The notes under the pieces: model-generated | Seen by the model: only the letters and a program-made list of their open reading frames with translations | Databases searched by the model: none | What the model was told of the DNA's origin: nothing | Translations under genes and position numbers: made by a program | Assembly (NCBI RefSeq): GCF_027359925.1 | Contig: NZ_CP114767.1 | Span: forward strand, 3,534,001-3,598,000 | Direction of reading: 5' to 3' | Origin: Hymenobacter canadensis | GTDB taxonomy: Bacteria > Bacteroidota > Bacteroidia > Cytophagales > Hymenobacteraceae | Length of the DNA: 64,000 bases | Part shown: positions 16,639-25,895 of the stretch, one piece after another | Position numbering within the stretch: position 1 is the first letter of the stretch | How the letters are laid out: each line of letters starts with the position of its first letter

Positions 16639-18663
16639 ATGCCCCAGCCCATCCTTTCCGTTCGCAACCTGACCATCGACTTCAACAGCCACCGCGGCAA
16701 CACGCGGGCCGTGCAGGACGTTTCCTTTGACCTGCACCGGGGCGAGACGCTGGCCATCGTGGGCGAGTCGGGCTCGGGCAAGTCGGTGACGTCGCTAGCG
16801 CTGATGGGGCTGATTCCGCTGCCGCCCGGCCGGATTGTGAGCGGCGAAGCGCGGTTCCAGAGCGAGGCGCTGGGGGAGGTGGACTTGCTGCAGCTCACGG
16901 ACAAGCAGCTGCAGCAGGTGCGCGGCAACGACATCGGAATGATTTTTCAGGAGCCGATGACCTCGCTGAACCCGGTCTATACCTGCGGCAGCCAGGTGGT
17001 GGAAGCCCTGCGCCTGCATACCTCGCTCAGCGAGAAAGAAGCCGAGGCCCGCACCGTGGAGCTGTTCACGATGGCTCAGCTGCCGCGCCCCGAGAAAATC
17101 TTCGCCAGCTACCCCCACGAAATCAGTGGCGGCCAGAAGCAGCGCGTGATGATTGCCATGGCTATGGCCTGTAACCCCGCCATCCTCATTGCCGACGAGC
17201 CCACCACCGCCCTCGACGTGACGGTGCAGGCCCGCATGCTCCGCCTCATCGACGACCTGCGCCGCCAGCACAACACCGCCGTCATCTTCATCACCCACGA
17301 CCTGGGTGTGGTGGCCGAAATTGCCGACCGGATTCTGGTGATGTACCGCGGCCGCGTGGTGGAGCAGGGCCCGGTGCTCGACATCTTCACCAATCCGCAG
17401 CATCCCTACACCAAAGGCCTGCTGGCCTGCCGCCCAAAACTTTCCGTCGGGCGAAAAAAACTTCCCGTAGTGGCTGATTTCATGCGTGAAACGGCCGAAG
17501 GAGGCTTTATCAGCACTGAAACTGACATTGTGCAAGTAGTTGATGGTCTTGCAGGTGAAGCCCCCGATTCAACCTCTCACAACAGCGTTGAAACCACCAA
17601 AACGTTCCCCGTGGAACATAGCGTTTCACGCCCCGAAACCCCTGAATTTGGCCTGGAAACGGCCCCTGGCCTGGAATCCGGCCAGCCCTTGCTGACCAGC
17701 AGTGGCGCCACCAGTGGTGCTACGAATTCCCCGGAGGGGTTCGTAGTACCACTACCGTTGAACGACACCGCCACTAACTCCGCTGCCTCGTTCAACGATA
17801 GTGGTACCACGAGGCCTTCGGCAACACGTGGCACCACAGCTCCCTTGCTGCAGGTCGAAAACCTGAACGTGCACTTCCCGATTCGTAAGGGCTTCTTCAA
17901 CCGCAAGCCCGAGTTTGTGCGGGCCGTGGATGGCGTGAGCTTCGACATCTATCCGGGCGAGACGGTGGGCCTGGTGGGGGAGTCGGGCTGCGGCAAGACC
18001 ACGCTGGGCCGGGCGCTGCTGCGGCTGGTGGAACCAACCTCGGGCAGTATCCTGTTCGAAGGTATCGACCTGGCACAGCTGCCGGCCGAGCAGCTGCGCC
18101 GCCGCCGCCGCGAGTTTCAGATGGTGTTTCAGGACCCCTACGCCGCCCTCAACCCGATGATGACCGTGGGCGAAGCCATTCTGGAGCCCATGCGTGTGCA
18201 CAACGTGGGCGGCACGCGCCAGGAGCAGAAGGCCCAGGTGCTGGAGCTGCTGCGCACCGTGGGCCTCACCGAAGCCCAGTATCAGCGCTACCCGCACGAG
18301 TTCAGCGGCGGCCAGCGCCAGCGCATCTGCATTGCGCGCGCCCTGGCCCTGCAGCCCAAGTGTATCATCTGCGACGAATCCGTGTCGGCCCTCGACGTAT
18401 CGGTGCAGGCGCAGGTGCTCAACCTGCTCAACGACCTCAAGCGCGAGTTCGGCATCACCTACCTGTTCATTACCCACGACCTCTCGGTGGCCCGCTTCAT
18501 GTCCGACCGGCTGCTGGTGATGCGTCAGGGCCGGATTGTGGAAAGCGGACCCGCCGCCGACATCTACGCCAACCCCCAGCACGAATACACCAAACAGCTG
18601 CTGGCCGCCATCCCCAAAGACACCCCCGCCGACATCCGCGCCGCCGTGGCCAGCCGGGGGTAA
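16639..18663 (+). CDS. Fused dipeptide/oligopeptide ABC transporter ATPase (DppD-DppF type)
   Basis: 674-residue protein with two complete ABC ATPase domains that energise peptide or nickel-type importers. Domain 1: Walker A GESGSGKS (42-49), signature ISGGQKQR (162-169), Walker B LIADEPT (183-189). Domain 2: Walker A GESGCGKT (447-454), signature FSGGQRQR, Walker B with DES in place of DEP. Both C-terminal oligopeptide-type extensions ([16 protein letters not shown]) are present. The linker (about 270-401) is unusually long, low-complexity and Ser/Thr-rich, and residues 359-400 are encoded by a palindromic repeat. No permease or binding protein is adjacent. Start at [10 protein letters not shown]; an in-frame ATG at 16606 overlaps the putative promoter. 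Confidence 0.92.
   Translation: MPQPILSVRNLTIDFNSHRGNTRAVQDVSFDLHRGETLAIVGESGSGKSVTSLALMGLIPLPPGRIVSGEARFQSEALGEVDLLQLTDKQLQQVRGNDIGMIFQEPMTSLNPVYTCGSQVVEALRLHTSLSEKEAEARTVELFTMAQLPRPEKIFASYPHEISGGQKQRVMIAMAMACNPAILIADEPTTALDVTVQARMLRLIDDLRRQHNTAVIFITHDLGVVAEIADRILVMYRGRVVEQGPVLDIFTNPQHPYTKGLLACRPKLSVGRKKLPVVADFMRETAEGGFISTETDIVQVVDGLAGEAPDSTSHNSVETTKTFPVEHSVSRPETPEFGLETAPGLESGQPLLTSSGATSGATNSPEGFVVPLPLNDTATNSAASFNDSGTTRPSATRGTTAPLLQVENLNVHFPIRKGFFNRKPEFVRAVDGVSFDIYPGETVGLVGESGCGKTTLGRALLRLVEPTSGSILFEGIDLAQLPAEQLRRRRREFQMVFQDPYAALNPMMTVGEAILEPMRVHNVGGTRQEQKAQVLELLRTVGLTEAQYQRYPHEFSGGQRQRICIARALALQPKCIICDESVSALDVSVQAQVLNLLNDLKREFGITYLFITHDLSVARFMSDRLLVMRQGRIVESGPAADIYANPQHEYTKQLLAAIPKDTPADIRAAVASRG
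17714..17837. repeat. Palindromic element inside the ABC ATPase reading frame
   Basis: Imperfect inverted arms of about 50 bp at 17714-17765 and 17788-17837. The best-matched part is ACCACTACCGTTGAACGA against TCGTTCAACGATAGTGGT, and outer GTGGTGC pairs with GCACCAC. It reads through in frame and encodes linker residues 359-400. Confidence 0.82.
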
Positions 18664-18688
18664 GCCTAGCTTCTGCCGGTTATCTATT

Positions 18689-18789
18689 TGTCATCCTGAG
18701 CTTGCGAAGGACCTTATCACGCTAAAACAGTAGCCATACCAACGACCCGTTCCAACCTGATAGGATCCTCCGCAAGCTCAGGATGACAG
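18689..18789. repeat. Palindromic element, TGTCATCCTGAGC family, copy 2
   Basis: Outer arms TGTCATCCTGAGCTTGCGAA and its inverse (with CTCCGC for CTTCGC) enclose a less symmetric centre. It follows the ABC ATPase gene. The 183 bases from there to 18972 hold no convincing gene; a 60-codon frame at 18794-18976 lacks recognisable features. Confidence 0.9.
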
Positions 18790-18972
18790 GTAGATGACGC
18801 TACAACTTCCCGCCCGTAATAGTTATTCCCTGATATATTCCGTATCATCTTTTCGAAGCCTGACCCAGGCTTCCAAACCTTCAACCAGGACAACTCAGAA
18901 CCCAACGGGTTTTCCGCTATCAACCCCCGCCGCCTGCGAAAACGACAACCACTGGCGGCGCCCATTTTCTAA

Positions 18973-21471
18973 ATGAAAAGAAAAGACGACTCCGCCGCCC
19001 CCCGCGCCGACCGCGCGAAGGCAGCCCCCGGCAGCCCTGATGCTGCCCTCATTTCCCAGGACCTGGTCTTCCGCATCTTCCGCGATAATCCCGAGAAGGT
19101 GCTGGCCTACCGCCAGATTTCCCGCCGCCTGGGCGTCACGACCCGTGAGCAGCGCGACGAAGTATTCGGCCACCTCAAGGCGCTGAAGAAAGCCGGCCTG
19201 CTGACGCTGGTGCAGAACGACGAGTACCGCCTCACCGACCCCGGTGCTGCGCCCGTGGCTACCGCCGCCGCCGGCCGCAACCCGCGCCGAAACGAGGCCG
19301 CGCCCGCCCGCCGCAGTGCCCGCTCCCCCGAGGCCGAGTTTGGCCAGGACCCGCTGGTGCACCGCCGCCGCGAGGCCGGCTTCGACTTCCCCGACGCCGA
19401 TAATGCCACCGACTCGCGCCGCCGCCACGACTCCCACGCCGATACCATTGTGGGCAAGGTGGCGCTGGCCACCGACAAGTTTGCCTTCGTGATTTCCGAG
19501 GAAAGTGAGAGCGACGTGCGCGTGTTCACGGACCGCCTGCGCTTTGCCATGCAGGGCGACACGGTGCGCCTGCGCCTGCGCGGCTCCCGCGACGGCCGCC
19601 CCGTCGGCGACGTGGTGGAAGTGCTCCAGCGCGTGCGCCCCGAGGTGGTGGGCCGCCTGCAGGTGCGCGGCGGCATCGGCTTCGTGAAGCCCGACAACCG
19701 CAAGATGTACTTCGACGTGTTCGTGCCCTTCGAGAACCTGAACGGCGCCGTGGATGGCGAGAAGGTGCTGGTGCGCGTCACGGAGTTTCCGGAGGATGCC
19801 AGCCGCTCGCCCATGGGCGAGGTGGTACGCAGCTTCGGCCAGGCCGGCGCCAATGAGGCTGAGATAAACGCCATCATGGCCGAGTTCGGTCTGCCGTTTG
19901 AATTTTCGGCCGAAGTGGAAGAAGAGTCGGAGTCCATTTCCGAAGCCATTCCGGCTTCCGAGATTGAGCGCCGCCGCGACTTCCGCCACATCACCACCTT
20001 CACCATCGACCCCGCCGACGCCAAGGACTTCGACGATGCCCTGAGCATCCAGAAGCTGGAAAACGGCCACTGGGAAATCGGGGTGCACATCGCCGACGTG
20101 ACCCACTACGTGCGGCCCGGCACGGCGCTGGAAGAGGAGGCCAAGCACCGCGCCACCTCGGTGTACCTCGTGGACCGCGTGATTCCGATGCTGCCCGAGC
20201 GCCTCTCCAATGGCCTCTGCTCGCTGCGCCCCAACGAGGACAAGCTGACCTTTTCGGCCGTGTTTGAGCTCGATGAAAACGGCAAGCTCTACGAGTCGTG
20301 GTTCGGCAAAACCATCATTCACTCCGACCGCCGCTTCGCTTACGAAGATGCGCAGGAGCGCATCGAAGGGCTGGAGTCGGACTACACCGCCGAGGTGCAG
20401 CTCATGAACAGCATCGCCAAGAAGCTGTGCGCGCAACGCTTCAAGCAGGGCGCCATCAGCTTCGAGACGCAGGAAGTGAAGTTCCGGCTCGACGAGAACG
20501 GCAAGCCGCTGGGCGTGTTCGTGAAGGAGCGCAAGGACGCGCACAAGATGATTGAGGAGTTTATGCTGCTTGCCAACCGCAAGGTGGCCGAGTTCGTGTT
20601 CAAGCTCAAGGCCCGCAAGCCGCGCTTCACGATGGTGTACCGCGTGCACGAAGCCCCCGACCCGGACCGCCTGCAGACCTTCGCGCTGTTCGCCAAGAAA
20701 TTCGGCCACAGCCTCGACCTGACGAATCCCAAGAAGATCAGCACTGAGCTCAACGACCTGTCGATGGAGGTGATGGGCCGGCCCGAGCAGAACGTCCTGC
20801 AGACCCTGGCCGTGCGCACCATGAGCAAGGCCATCTATACCACCGAGCCGCTGGGCCACTTCGGCCTGGCCTTCGAGCACTACTCGCACTTCACCTCACC
20901 CATCCGTCGCTACCCCGACATGATGGCGCACCGCCTGCTGGAACACTACCTAGAGGGCGGCAAGAACGTGGACGTGGAGCCCGTGGAAGAAGAGTGCAAG
21001 CACTCCTCGGAGCGTGAGAAAGTGGCGGCCTCCGCCGAGCGCGCCAGCATTAAGTACAAGCAGGTGGAGTTCATGTCCGAAGTGATTGGTGAGACGTTCA
21101 CCGGCGTGGTGTCGGGCCTCACGGAGCGCGGCATGTACGTGGAAATCGAGGAGAACAAGTGCGAAGGCATGGTGCGCCTGAGCGAGATTCCCGGCGACCA
21201 TTTCGAGCTGGACCGCGACAACTACCGCATCGTGGGCCAGCGCAGCAAGCGCATCATTCAGTTCGGCGACGAGCTGCAGGTTATCGTGAAATCGGCTAAC
21301 CTGCTCGACCGCACCATCGACTTCGAGCTGGTGGACAACCGCCCCGACGCCGTGAAGCAGCGCGAGCTGCAGGAGCGTCGCGAGAACAGCAAGCCCCGCG
21401 GTTACCGCCCCGAGCGCAGCAGCGGCGGCGGAGGTCGGCCCGGCGGCGACAAAGGCAAGCGCCGCCGGTAG
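18973..21471 (+). CDS. rnr: Ribonuclease R
   Basis: 832-residue 3'-5' exoribonuclease of the RNB/RNase II family, degrading structured RNA and helping with rRNA quality control. Layout: basic N-terminal tail with a winged-helix-like region (about 20-95), a disordered Arg/Ala-rich stretch, cold-shock domains (about 150-300), the catalytic RNB domain with TIDPADAKDFDDALSIQ at about 350 (acidic metal ligands), the SPIRRYPDMMAHR motif, and a C-terminal S1 domain (TFTGVVSGLTERGMYVEIEE) followed by a Gly/Arg/Lys-rich tail. Length is normal. It lies between two copies of the same palindrome family, so it is probably monocistronic. Confidence 0.96.
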   Translation: MKRKDDSAAPRADRAKAAPGSPDAALISQDLVFRIFRDNPEKVLAYRQISRRLGVTTREQRDEVFGHLKALKKAGLLTLVQNDEYRLTDPGAAPVATAAAGRNPRRNEAAPARRSARSPEAEFGQDPLVHRRREAGFDFPDADNATDSRRRHDSHADTIVGKVALATDKFAFVISEESESDVRVFTDRLRFAMQGDTVRLRLRGSRDGRPVGDVVEVLQRVRPEVVGRLQVRGGIGFVKPDNRKMYFDVFVPFENLNGAVDGEKVLVRVTEFPEDASRSPMGEVVRSFGQAGANEAEINAIMAEFGLPFEFSAEVEEESESISEAIPASEIERRRDFRHITTFTIDPADAKDFDDALSIQKLENGHWEIGVHIADVTHYVRPGTALEEEAKHRATSVYLVDRVIPMLPERLSNGLCSLRPNEDKLTFSAVFELDENGKLYESWFGKTIIHSDRRFAYEDAQERIEGLESDYTAEVQLMNSIAKKLCAQRFKQGAISFETQEVKFRLDENGKPLGVFVKERKDAHKMIEEFMLLANRKVAEFVFKLKARKPRFTMVYRVHEAPDPDRLQTFALFAKKFGHSLDLTNPKKISTELNDLSMEVMGRPEQNVLQTLAVRTMSKAIYTTEPLGHFGLAFEHYSHFTSPIRRYPDMMAHRLLEHYLEGGKNVDVEPVEEECKHSSEREKVAASAERASIKYKQVEFMSEVIGETFTGVVSGLTERGMYVEIEENKCEGMVRLSEIPGDHFELDRDNYRIVGQRSKRIIQFGDELQVIVKSANLLDRTIDFELVDNRPDAVKQRELQERRENSKPRGYRPERSSGGGGRPGGDKGKRRR

Positions 21472-21491
21472 GAGGGTGCTGCCACAGGGCC

Positions 21492-21599
21492 GCCTGTCAT
21501 CCTGAGCAAAGCGAAGGACCTTATTACGTTGAAACGGTTGATGCCATAACGGCCCGTTCTGATGTGATAAGGTCCTTCGCTTTGCTCAGGATGACAGGC
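21492..21599. repeat. Palindromic element, TGTCATCCTGAGC family, copy 3
   Basis: Arms GCCTGTCATCCTGAGCAAAG / CTTTGCTCAGGATGACAGGC with an inner AAGGACCTTAT/ATAAGGTCCTT pairing. It lies between rnr and the polyprenyl synthase, and its right arm carries a spurious in-frame ATG for the next gene. Confidence 0.93.
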
Positions 21600-21677
21600 G
21601 TTTTTCATGGTTGCCTGCCTACTCAGCCACTCAGCTACTCTTCCGTACCTTTCCTCTCCGAACCTTTACCTGTTTCT

Positions 21678-22649
21678 GTGGACCTGACTGCCCTTTCCAA
21701 CAAACTCACGGCCGCCCTCGCCGAGCTGCACTACGGCGACCAGCCCACGGCCCTCTACGAGCCCATCCGCTACATCATGGCCCTTGGTGGCAAGCGCATC
21801 CGGCCGCTGCTCACGCTGCTGGGCGCCCAGCTCTACACCGATGCCCTGGACGTGGCCCTGAAGCCCGCCCTGGCCGTGGAGGTGTTCCACAACTTCACCC
21901 TGCTCCACGACGACATCATGGACCAGGCCCCGCTGCGCCGCGGCCAGCCCACGGTGCACGAAAAGTGGAACCCCAACGTGGCCATCCTGAGCGGCGACGT
22001 GATGCTGGTGCGGGCCTACGAGCTGCTGTTTGACATGCCGCCCGCCCTGCTGGCGCCCATGCTGCGCCGCTTCTCCCAGACGGCCGCCGAGGTGTGCGAA
22101 GGCCAGCAGTGGGACATGAACTTCGAGACGGAAACCCAAGTCAGCATCGACCAGTACGTTGACATGATCCGGCTGAAAACGGCCGTTCTGCTGGGCTTCG
22201 CGCTGGAGCTGGGCGCCCGGCTCGGTGGCGCTTCCGAGGAGGATGCTGAGCACCTGCGCCTGTTCGGCGAAGGCATCGGCATAGCCTTCCAGCTCCGCGA
22301 CGACCTGCTCGACGTGTACGGCGACGCCGCCACCTTTGGTAAGCGTGTGGGCGGTGACATCCTTAGCGACAAGAAAACCTTCCTGCTGCTCACGGCCCAA
22401 ACCCAGGCCAACGACGCGCAGCGCGCCCAGCTGGCCCGCCACATCGGCCAGCCCATCTCGAATGCCGACGCCAAGGTGCAGGCCGTGCGTGCCCTCTACG
22501 ACGAGCTGGCTATCCGCCCCCAGACCGAGGCCCGCATCAACCACTACTTCGAGGATGCCTTGCAGCATCTGGACCGCGTGAGCGTGCCAGCAGCCCGCAA
22601 GGAGCCCCTGCGCCATCTGGCCCTGCAGCTGTTGGAGCGCGAAAGCTAG
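21678..22649 (+). CDS. Polyprenyl diphosphate synthase (trans-prenyltransferase)
   Basis: 323-residue soluble enzyme that elongates allylic diphosphates with isopentenyl diphosphate, probably for the menaquinone side chain. First Asp-rich motif DDIMD at 78-82 with downstream RRGQPTVH; second DDLLD at 208-212 followed by DVYGD; GGKRIRP at 37-43. Chain length cannot be told from sequence alone. The GTG at 21678 is chosen because the family N-terminus begins there; in-frame ATGs upstream (from 21564) lie in the palindromic repeat and give unrelated residues. Confidence 0.9.
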   Translation: MDLTALSNKLTAALAELHYGDQPTALYEPIRYIMALGGKRIRPLLTLLGAQLYTDALDVALKPALAVEVFHNFTLLHDDIMDQAPLRRGQPTVHEKWNPNVAILSGDVMLVRAYELLFDMPPALLAPMLRRFSQTAAEVCEGQQWDMNFETETQVSIDQYVDMIRLKTAVLLGFALELGARLGGASEEDAEHLRLFGEGIGIAFQLRDDLLDVYGDAATFGKRVGGDILSDKKTFLLLTAQTQANDAQRAQLARHIGQPISNADAKVQAVRALYDELAIRPQTEARINHYFEDALQHLDRVSVPAARKEPLRHLALQLLERES

Positions 22650-22660
22650 GCTATCGGTTT

Positions 22661-22742
22661 GTGGCGCGGACTTCAGTCCGCAGCCCCTCCGCGTAGGCAA
22701 TTGGCGCAGTATACATGGTCTGCGGACTGAAGTCCACGCCAC
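22661..22742. repeat. Palindromic element, GCGGACTTCAGTCCGC family
   Basis: Arms 22661-22683 and 22720-22742 are inverses with one mismatch. Each arm also contains the self-palindrome GGACTTCAGTCC or GGACTGAAGTCC, so a cruciform-like or double-hairpin fold is possible. It is intergenic, directly after the prenyl synthase. Confidence 0.85.
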
Positions 22743-22875
22743 GGCCATACAAACCACGGCTTTTCCGGCCCCTCAGCGTCTTCCGTGCGCTCTACCGGGC
22801 TAGGAAGTTCCAGAGGCGGCTTTCGGTTGCCTGACGCGCCTTAAACGCGCTTATTTCCTCTTCTATTCCTCCCGC

Positions 22876-23529
22876 ATGTCCTTTCTCAACCCCATTCTGA
22901 TCCTGATAGCCCTCACGGCCGGCATTTCGATGTACGCGTGGTCGAACCGCGCGCTGCTCGATGGCTGGATTCTGAGCCCCTACCTGATGCAGCAGCGGCA
23001 GCAGTGGTACCGGTTCCTCACCTCCGGTTTCCTGCACGCCGACCTGACCCACCTGCTGTTTAATATGTTTGCCTTCTATTCGTTCAGCCCCATCGTGCTG
23101 CGCCAATATGTGGTAAACTTTGGAGTGGGAGCGGGCATTGGGTTCTTTCTGCTGCTGTACCTGGGCGGCATCATTCTGTCGTCGGTGCCCACGTTTTTCC
23201 GCCACCGCAACAACCCAGGTTACCACAGCTTGGGGGCTTCGGGCGGGGTATCGTCGGTGGTGTTTGCCAGCGTGCTGCTGTTTCCGGTGGCACCGGGCGG
23301 CGGCGGCATCTACATCTTCCCGCTCCCGATTCCCATCCAGCCATTCGTGTTCGGACTTCTCTACCTGGCGTATTCCTACTACATGAGCCGCCGCAGCGCC
23401 GACAACATCAACCACGACGCTCACTTTTATGGCGCTTTGTATGGTGTGCTGGTCACGCTGGCTCTGCTACCGTCATCTGCCCTCAATTTTGGGCAGCAGG
23501 TGCAACTGTATTTAAGTAATATATTGTAA
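22876..23529 (+). CDS. Rhomboid family intramembrane serine protease
   Basis: 217-residue membrane protein with six hydrophobic segments. The rhomboid catalytic pair is present: S122 in GASGG (120-124) and H183 in NHDAHFYGA; the family HxxxN is seen as HLLFN (59-63). It cleaves transmembrane substrates within the bilayer; the target is unknown. Length is minimal for a bacterial rhomboid, with no extra domain. No co-transcribed partner is evident; the next gene starts 89 bases downstream. Confidence 0.92.
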   Translation: MSFLNPILILIALTAGISMYAWSNRALLDGWILSPYLMQQRQQWYRFLTSGFLHADLTHLLFNMFAFYSFSPIVLRQYVVNFGVGAGIGFFLLLYLGGIILSSVPTFFRHRNNPGYHSLGASGGVSSVVFASVLLFPVAPGGGGIYIFPLPIPIQPFVFGLLYLAYSYYMSRRSADNINHDAHFYGALYGVLVTLALLPSSALNFGQQVQLYLSNIL

Positions 23530-23618
23530 ATCAATGACTTGTAAAATTTATATTCTGCCACGTATATCTATTCTGAGTGGCAACCCGTAAACGGGCTTCA
23601 AACACACTCTCTACTCCC

Positions 23619-23894
23619 ATGAACAAACTCAAAACTCTTTCCCGCCGCCTGCCGGTCGGGATGCTTTCCCTGGCCATGGCCTTCTCGCTGCTGCTCAGCA
23701 GCTGCGCCGGCCGCAGCAGCAATGGCAACGTCACCATCTTCGGGGTGTTCTACATCATTCTGGCCGTAGCCGCTTTCCTGAGCCTGATCAAGCAGGACTG
23801 GTCGACGGGCAAGAAGATCATCTGGGGCCTGATCATCTGGTTCTTCCCCTTCGGTGGTTCCATCATCTACTTCCTGTTCTCAGGTCGTCGCTAG
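23619..23894 (+). CDS. Small membrane lipoprotein with PLDc_N-like domain
   Basis: 91-residue protein with a signal peptide ending in the lipobox-like LLLSSC, then two hydrophobic segments and the ending GLIIWFFPFGGSIIYFLFSGRR, which matches the PLDc_N (phospholipase D nuclease N-terminal) type of two-helix membrane domain often found as a stand-alone protein. No catalytic HKD motif. The ATG at 23619 puts the basic KLKTLSRRL segment before the signal helix. Function unknown. Confidence 0.75.
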   Translation: MNKLKTLSRRLPVGMLSLAMAFSLLLSSCAGRSSNGNVTIFGVFYIILAVAAFLSLIKQDWSTGKKIIWGLIIWFFPFGGSIIYFLFSGRR

Positions 23895-23917
23895 TTTCAG
23901 GCAGCGTTTGTAAGTGA

Positions 23918-23949
23918 AAAGCCCCGGCACGGTTTCGTGTCGGGGCTTT
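23918..23949. terminator. Bidirectional intrinsic terminator
   Basis: 14-bp stem AAAGCCCCGGCACG / CGTGTCGGGGCTTT with one wobble, four-base loop, A/T runs, between convergent genes. Confidence 0.88.
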
Positions 23950-23974
23950 CTGTTTGCGGTGGGCTGCGGTTTAA

Positions 23975-24598
23975 CTACAAGCCTTTCAGGAGCCGTTGCT
24001 TCTCCAGCCGGGCTACGTGCTTCAGCAGCTCTCCCGTGTTGGTGATTTCCTTTACCTGCCAATGGTCGCCCTGGTTACGCATCTTCAGCTCCACCACCAG
24101 CGTGGTGTCGTACTTGGGCTGCGTGAACTCCAGGCCTACCAGCGCCTGCTCGCCCTGCTCGGTCACGTACTTAATGTCCTTGAACTGGCTGTCGGAGCTT
24201 ACTACTTTGCCTGCCAGCCCCAGCACCGACACGTTTACCAGCCGGTCGGGCGCGGCGGCGGCGGCCGCTTCCACCGAACCGGTTTCGATGTAGCGCTGCA
24301 GCTCCTGGCGCGCCGATTGGGCCAGCTGAGGTTTCAGCAGCCGTAGGGCGCCCTTAAACATCATGCCGCCCGGGTTCAGCAGCCCCAGCGCCGAGCCCTG
24401 GCTGGTGACCTGATCCACGAGGTTGCCCGTCACGCTGCTCACGTCTACGTACCGCTCAAAGTCGGCCATGTCATGAGTGCGCACGGCATTGGCGGCCTGC
24501 ATCAGCGCGTATTTGGGGCTTGCCTTTAGGCTTTGATAATAGAGATACCCGCCGACGGCCAACGCCGCCAACACGACCAGAAGAATCAATCGTTTCAT
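23975..24598 (-). CDS. DUF2939-type exported protein
   Basis: 207-residue protein with one N-terminal membrane helix (LILLVVLAALAVGGYLYYQSL) and a periplasmic remainder. The early YALMQAANAVRTHDMADFERYVDV segment and the later strand-rich part fit the DUF2939 family, whose function is unknown. The helix is followed by SLKASPKY with no lipobox or obvious cleavage site, so it may remain anchored. It is convergent with the PLDc_N-like gene and divergent from the glycerophosphodiesterase. Confidence 0.75.
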   Translation of the reverse strand: MKRLILLVVLAALAVGGYLYYQSLKASPKYALMQAANAVRTHDMADFERYVDVSSVTGNLVDQVTSQGSALGLLNPGGMMFKGALRLLKPQLAQSARQELQRYIETGSVEAAAAAAPDRLVNVSVLGLAGKVVSSDSQFKDIKYVTEQGEQALVGLEFTQPKYDTTLVVELKMRNQGDHWQVKEITNTGELLKHVARLEKQRLLKGL

Positions 24599-24716
24599 AG
24601 AAGAGGGAAGAAGTTACCAGCGAAAATACTGGATTCAGCTGGTCTTTCGCGGTACGGTCGGCCCCGGCATGCGGGCGGCCGGCAGCTATTCGGGCGGGCC
24701 CTGCGTACTGCCCCGT

Positions 24717-25568
24717 ATGCCTACTTCCCACGCTTCTTTAGCCCACCCCGAGGTACACGGCCACCGGGGCTGCCGCGGCCTTTTTCCCGAGAATACGCTG
24801 CCCGCTTTCCTGCACGCCGTGCGACTGGGCGTGACCGTGCTGGAACTGGATGTGGTGCTGTCGGCCGATGGGCAGGTGGTGGTGTCGCACGAGCCCTGGA
24901 TGAGCGCCGCCATCTGCCTCGACCACGCCGGCCAGCCTATCCCGGCGGCCACCCAGCAGCAGCACAATCTCTATCGAATGCCCTACGCCCAGATCCGCCG
25001 CTACGATTGTGGGCGGCGGCAGCACCCGGCTTTTCCGGCTCAGCAAAACCTGCCGGCGCACAAGCCGCTGCTCCGCGAAGTAGTGGCCGCCACCGATCAG
25101 CTGGCCCGGGAGCTGGGCCAGGCACCGCCCCGTTTCAGCCTGGAAGTGAAGAGCGAGCCGGCCGGCGACAACCTGTTCCATCCGGCCCCGCCGGCCTACG
25201 TAGCGGTGGTCCTGGCCGAGCTGTGCCGCCTGGATCTGGAGCGCCGCACCACGCTCCTGTGCTTCGACGTACGCATCCTGCAGGAGGCCCGGCGCCAACT
25301 GCCGGGCCTGCCGCTGTGCCTGCTCGTGGAAGACGAAGTACCCCTCACCGAACACCTGCTGCAGCTCGGTTTTGTCCCGGAAGTATATGGCCCGTGCCAC
25401 GACTTGGTGACGCCGCAACTGGTAACCGAAGCCGCCCAGGACGGCCTGCTACTGGTGCCCTGGACAGTGAATGATCCGGCCGATATGAGGCGCCTGACAG
25501 CCCTCGGTGTAGCCGGTATCACCACCGATTATCCCGACCGATTACTGCAGCTGTATACCCAGGCATAG
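24717..25568 (+). CDS. Glycerophosphodiester phosphodiesterase family protein
   Basis: 283-residue TIM-barrel enzyme that hydrolyses glycerophosphodiesters to glycerol-3-phosphate and an alcohol. Key residues are seen: HRGCRGLFPENTLPAF with the first catalytic His and metal-binding Glu, ELDVVLSADGQVVVSHEP with the second His and metal ligands, and a late PWTVND that closes the barrel. There is no signal peptide, so it is probably cytoplasmic. The ATG at 24717 is chosen because upstream in-frame codons add a non-homologous stretch. An intrinsic terminator lies 60 bases downstream. Confidence 0.9.
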   Translation: MPTSHASLAHPEVHGHRGCRGLFPENTLPAFLHAVRLGVTVLELDVVLSADGQVVVSHEPWMSAAICLDHAGQPIPAATQQQHNLYRMPYAQIRRYDCGRRQHPAFPAQQNLPAHKPLLREVVAATDQLARELGQAPPRFSLEVKSEPAGDNLFHPAPPAYVAVVLAELCRLDLERRTTLLCFDVRILQEARRQLPGLPLCLLVEDEVPLTEHLLQLGFVPEVYGPCHDLVTPQLVTEAAQDGLLLVPWTVNDPADMRRLTALGVAGITTDYPDRLLQLYTQA

Positions 25569-25627
25569 TAACCACAGGTGCCTATGGACGGCACAGGCGT
25601 AGCCGAATCTGGTAGTGAAGGAGAAAG

Positions 25628-25660
25628 AGCACCTGTAGCAACTTGTTACAGGTGCTTTTT
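25628..25660 (+). terminator. Intrinsic terminator after the phosphodiesterase
   Basis: 10-bp stem AGCACCTGTA / TACAGGTGCT (25628-25637, 25647-25656), then T-run. The descending arm region also contains the first TTGTTACA (25643-25650) of the motif cluster that follows. Confidence 0.85.
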
Positions 25661-25719
25661 GCTTGTAATAACCCTCTCAACGCCCATACAATGCACTTTT
25701 CTGCAATGCCAGGAATAAT

Positions 25720-25814
25720 ACTGTAACACTGTAAAGATGTTACAGTGCATAATATGTAAAGTGTAAAATGTGCAATAATGTAACAAGTGTACAATCAGCA
25801 TGTATCATGTAACG
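25720..25814. promoter_or_regulatory. Candidate operator array, TGTWACA motifs upstream of the HTH gene
   Basis: Inverted pair ACTGTAACA (25720-25728), nine bases, TGTTACAGT (25738-25746), perfect over 9+9. Further copies TGTAACA at 25779-25785 and TGTAACG at 25808-25814. The region 25680-25895 is AT-rich, unlike its surroundings. No T-run follows the palindrome, so it is not a terminator. Inferred: binding sites of the downstream HTH protein. Confidence 0.6.
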
Positions 25815-25895
25815 CAACTGTATTTGTCTCGTCAGTATTGTTAAATGAAACACAATTGTCATATTTACATACCCAGCAAAACACGAAACGTTACT

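Noticed and set aside
17603..17618. Second parS-like sequence CGTTCCCCGTGGAACA inside the ABC ATPase linker
   Set aside because: Two mismatches, one in the CACGTG core that ParB requires, and it is in coding DNA.
18794..18976. 60-codon frame upstream of rnr
   Set aside because: No homology, unusual composition, and it overlaps the rnr start; more likely leader DNA.
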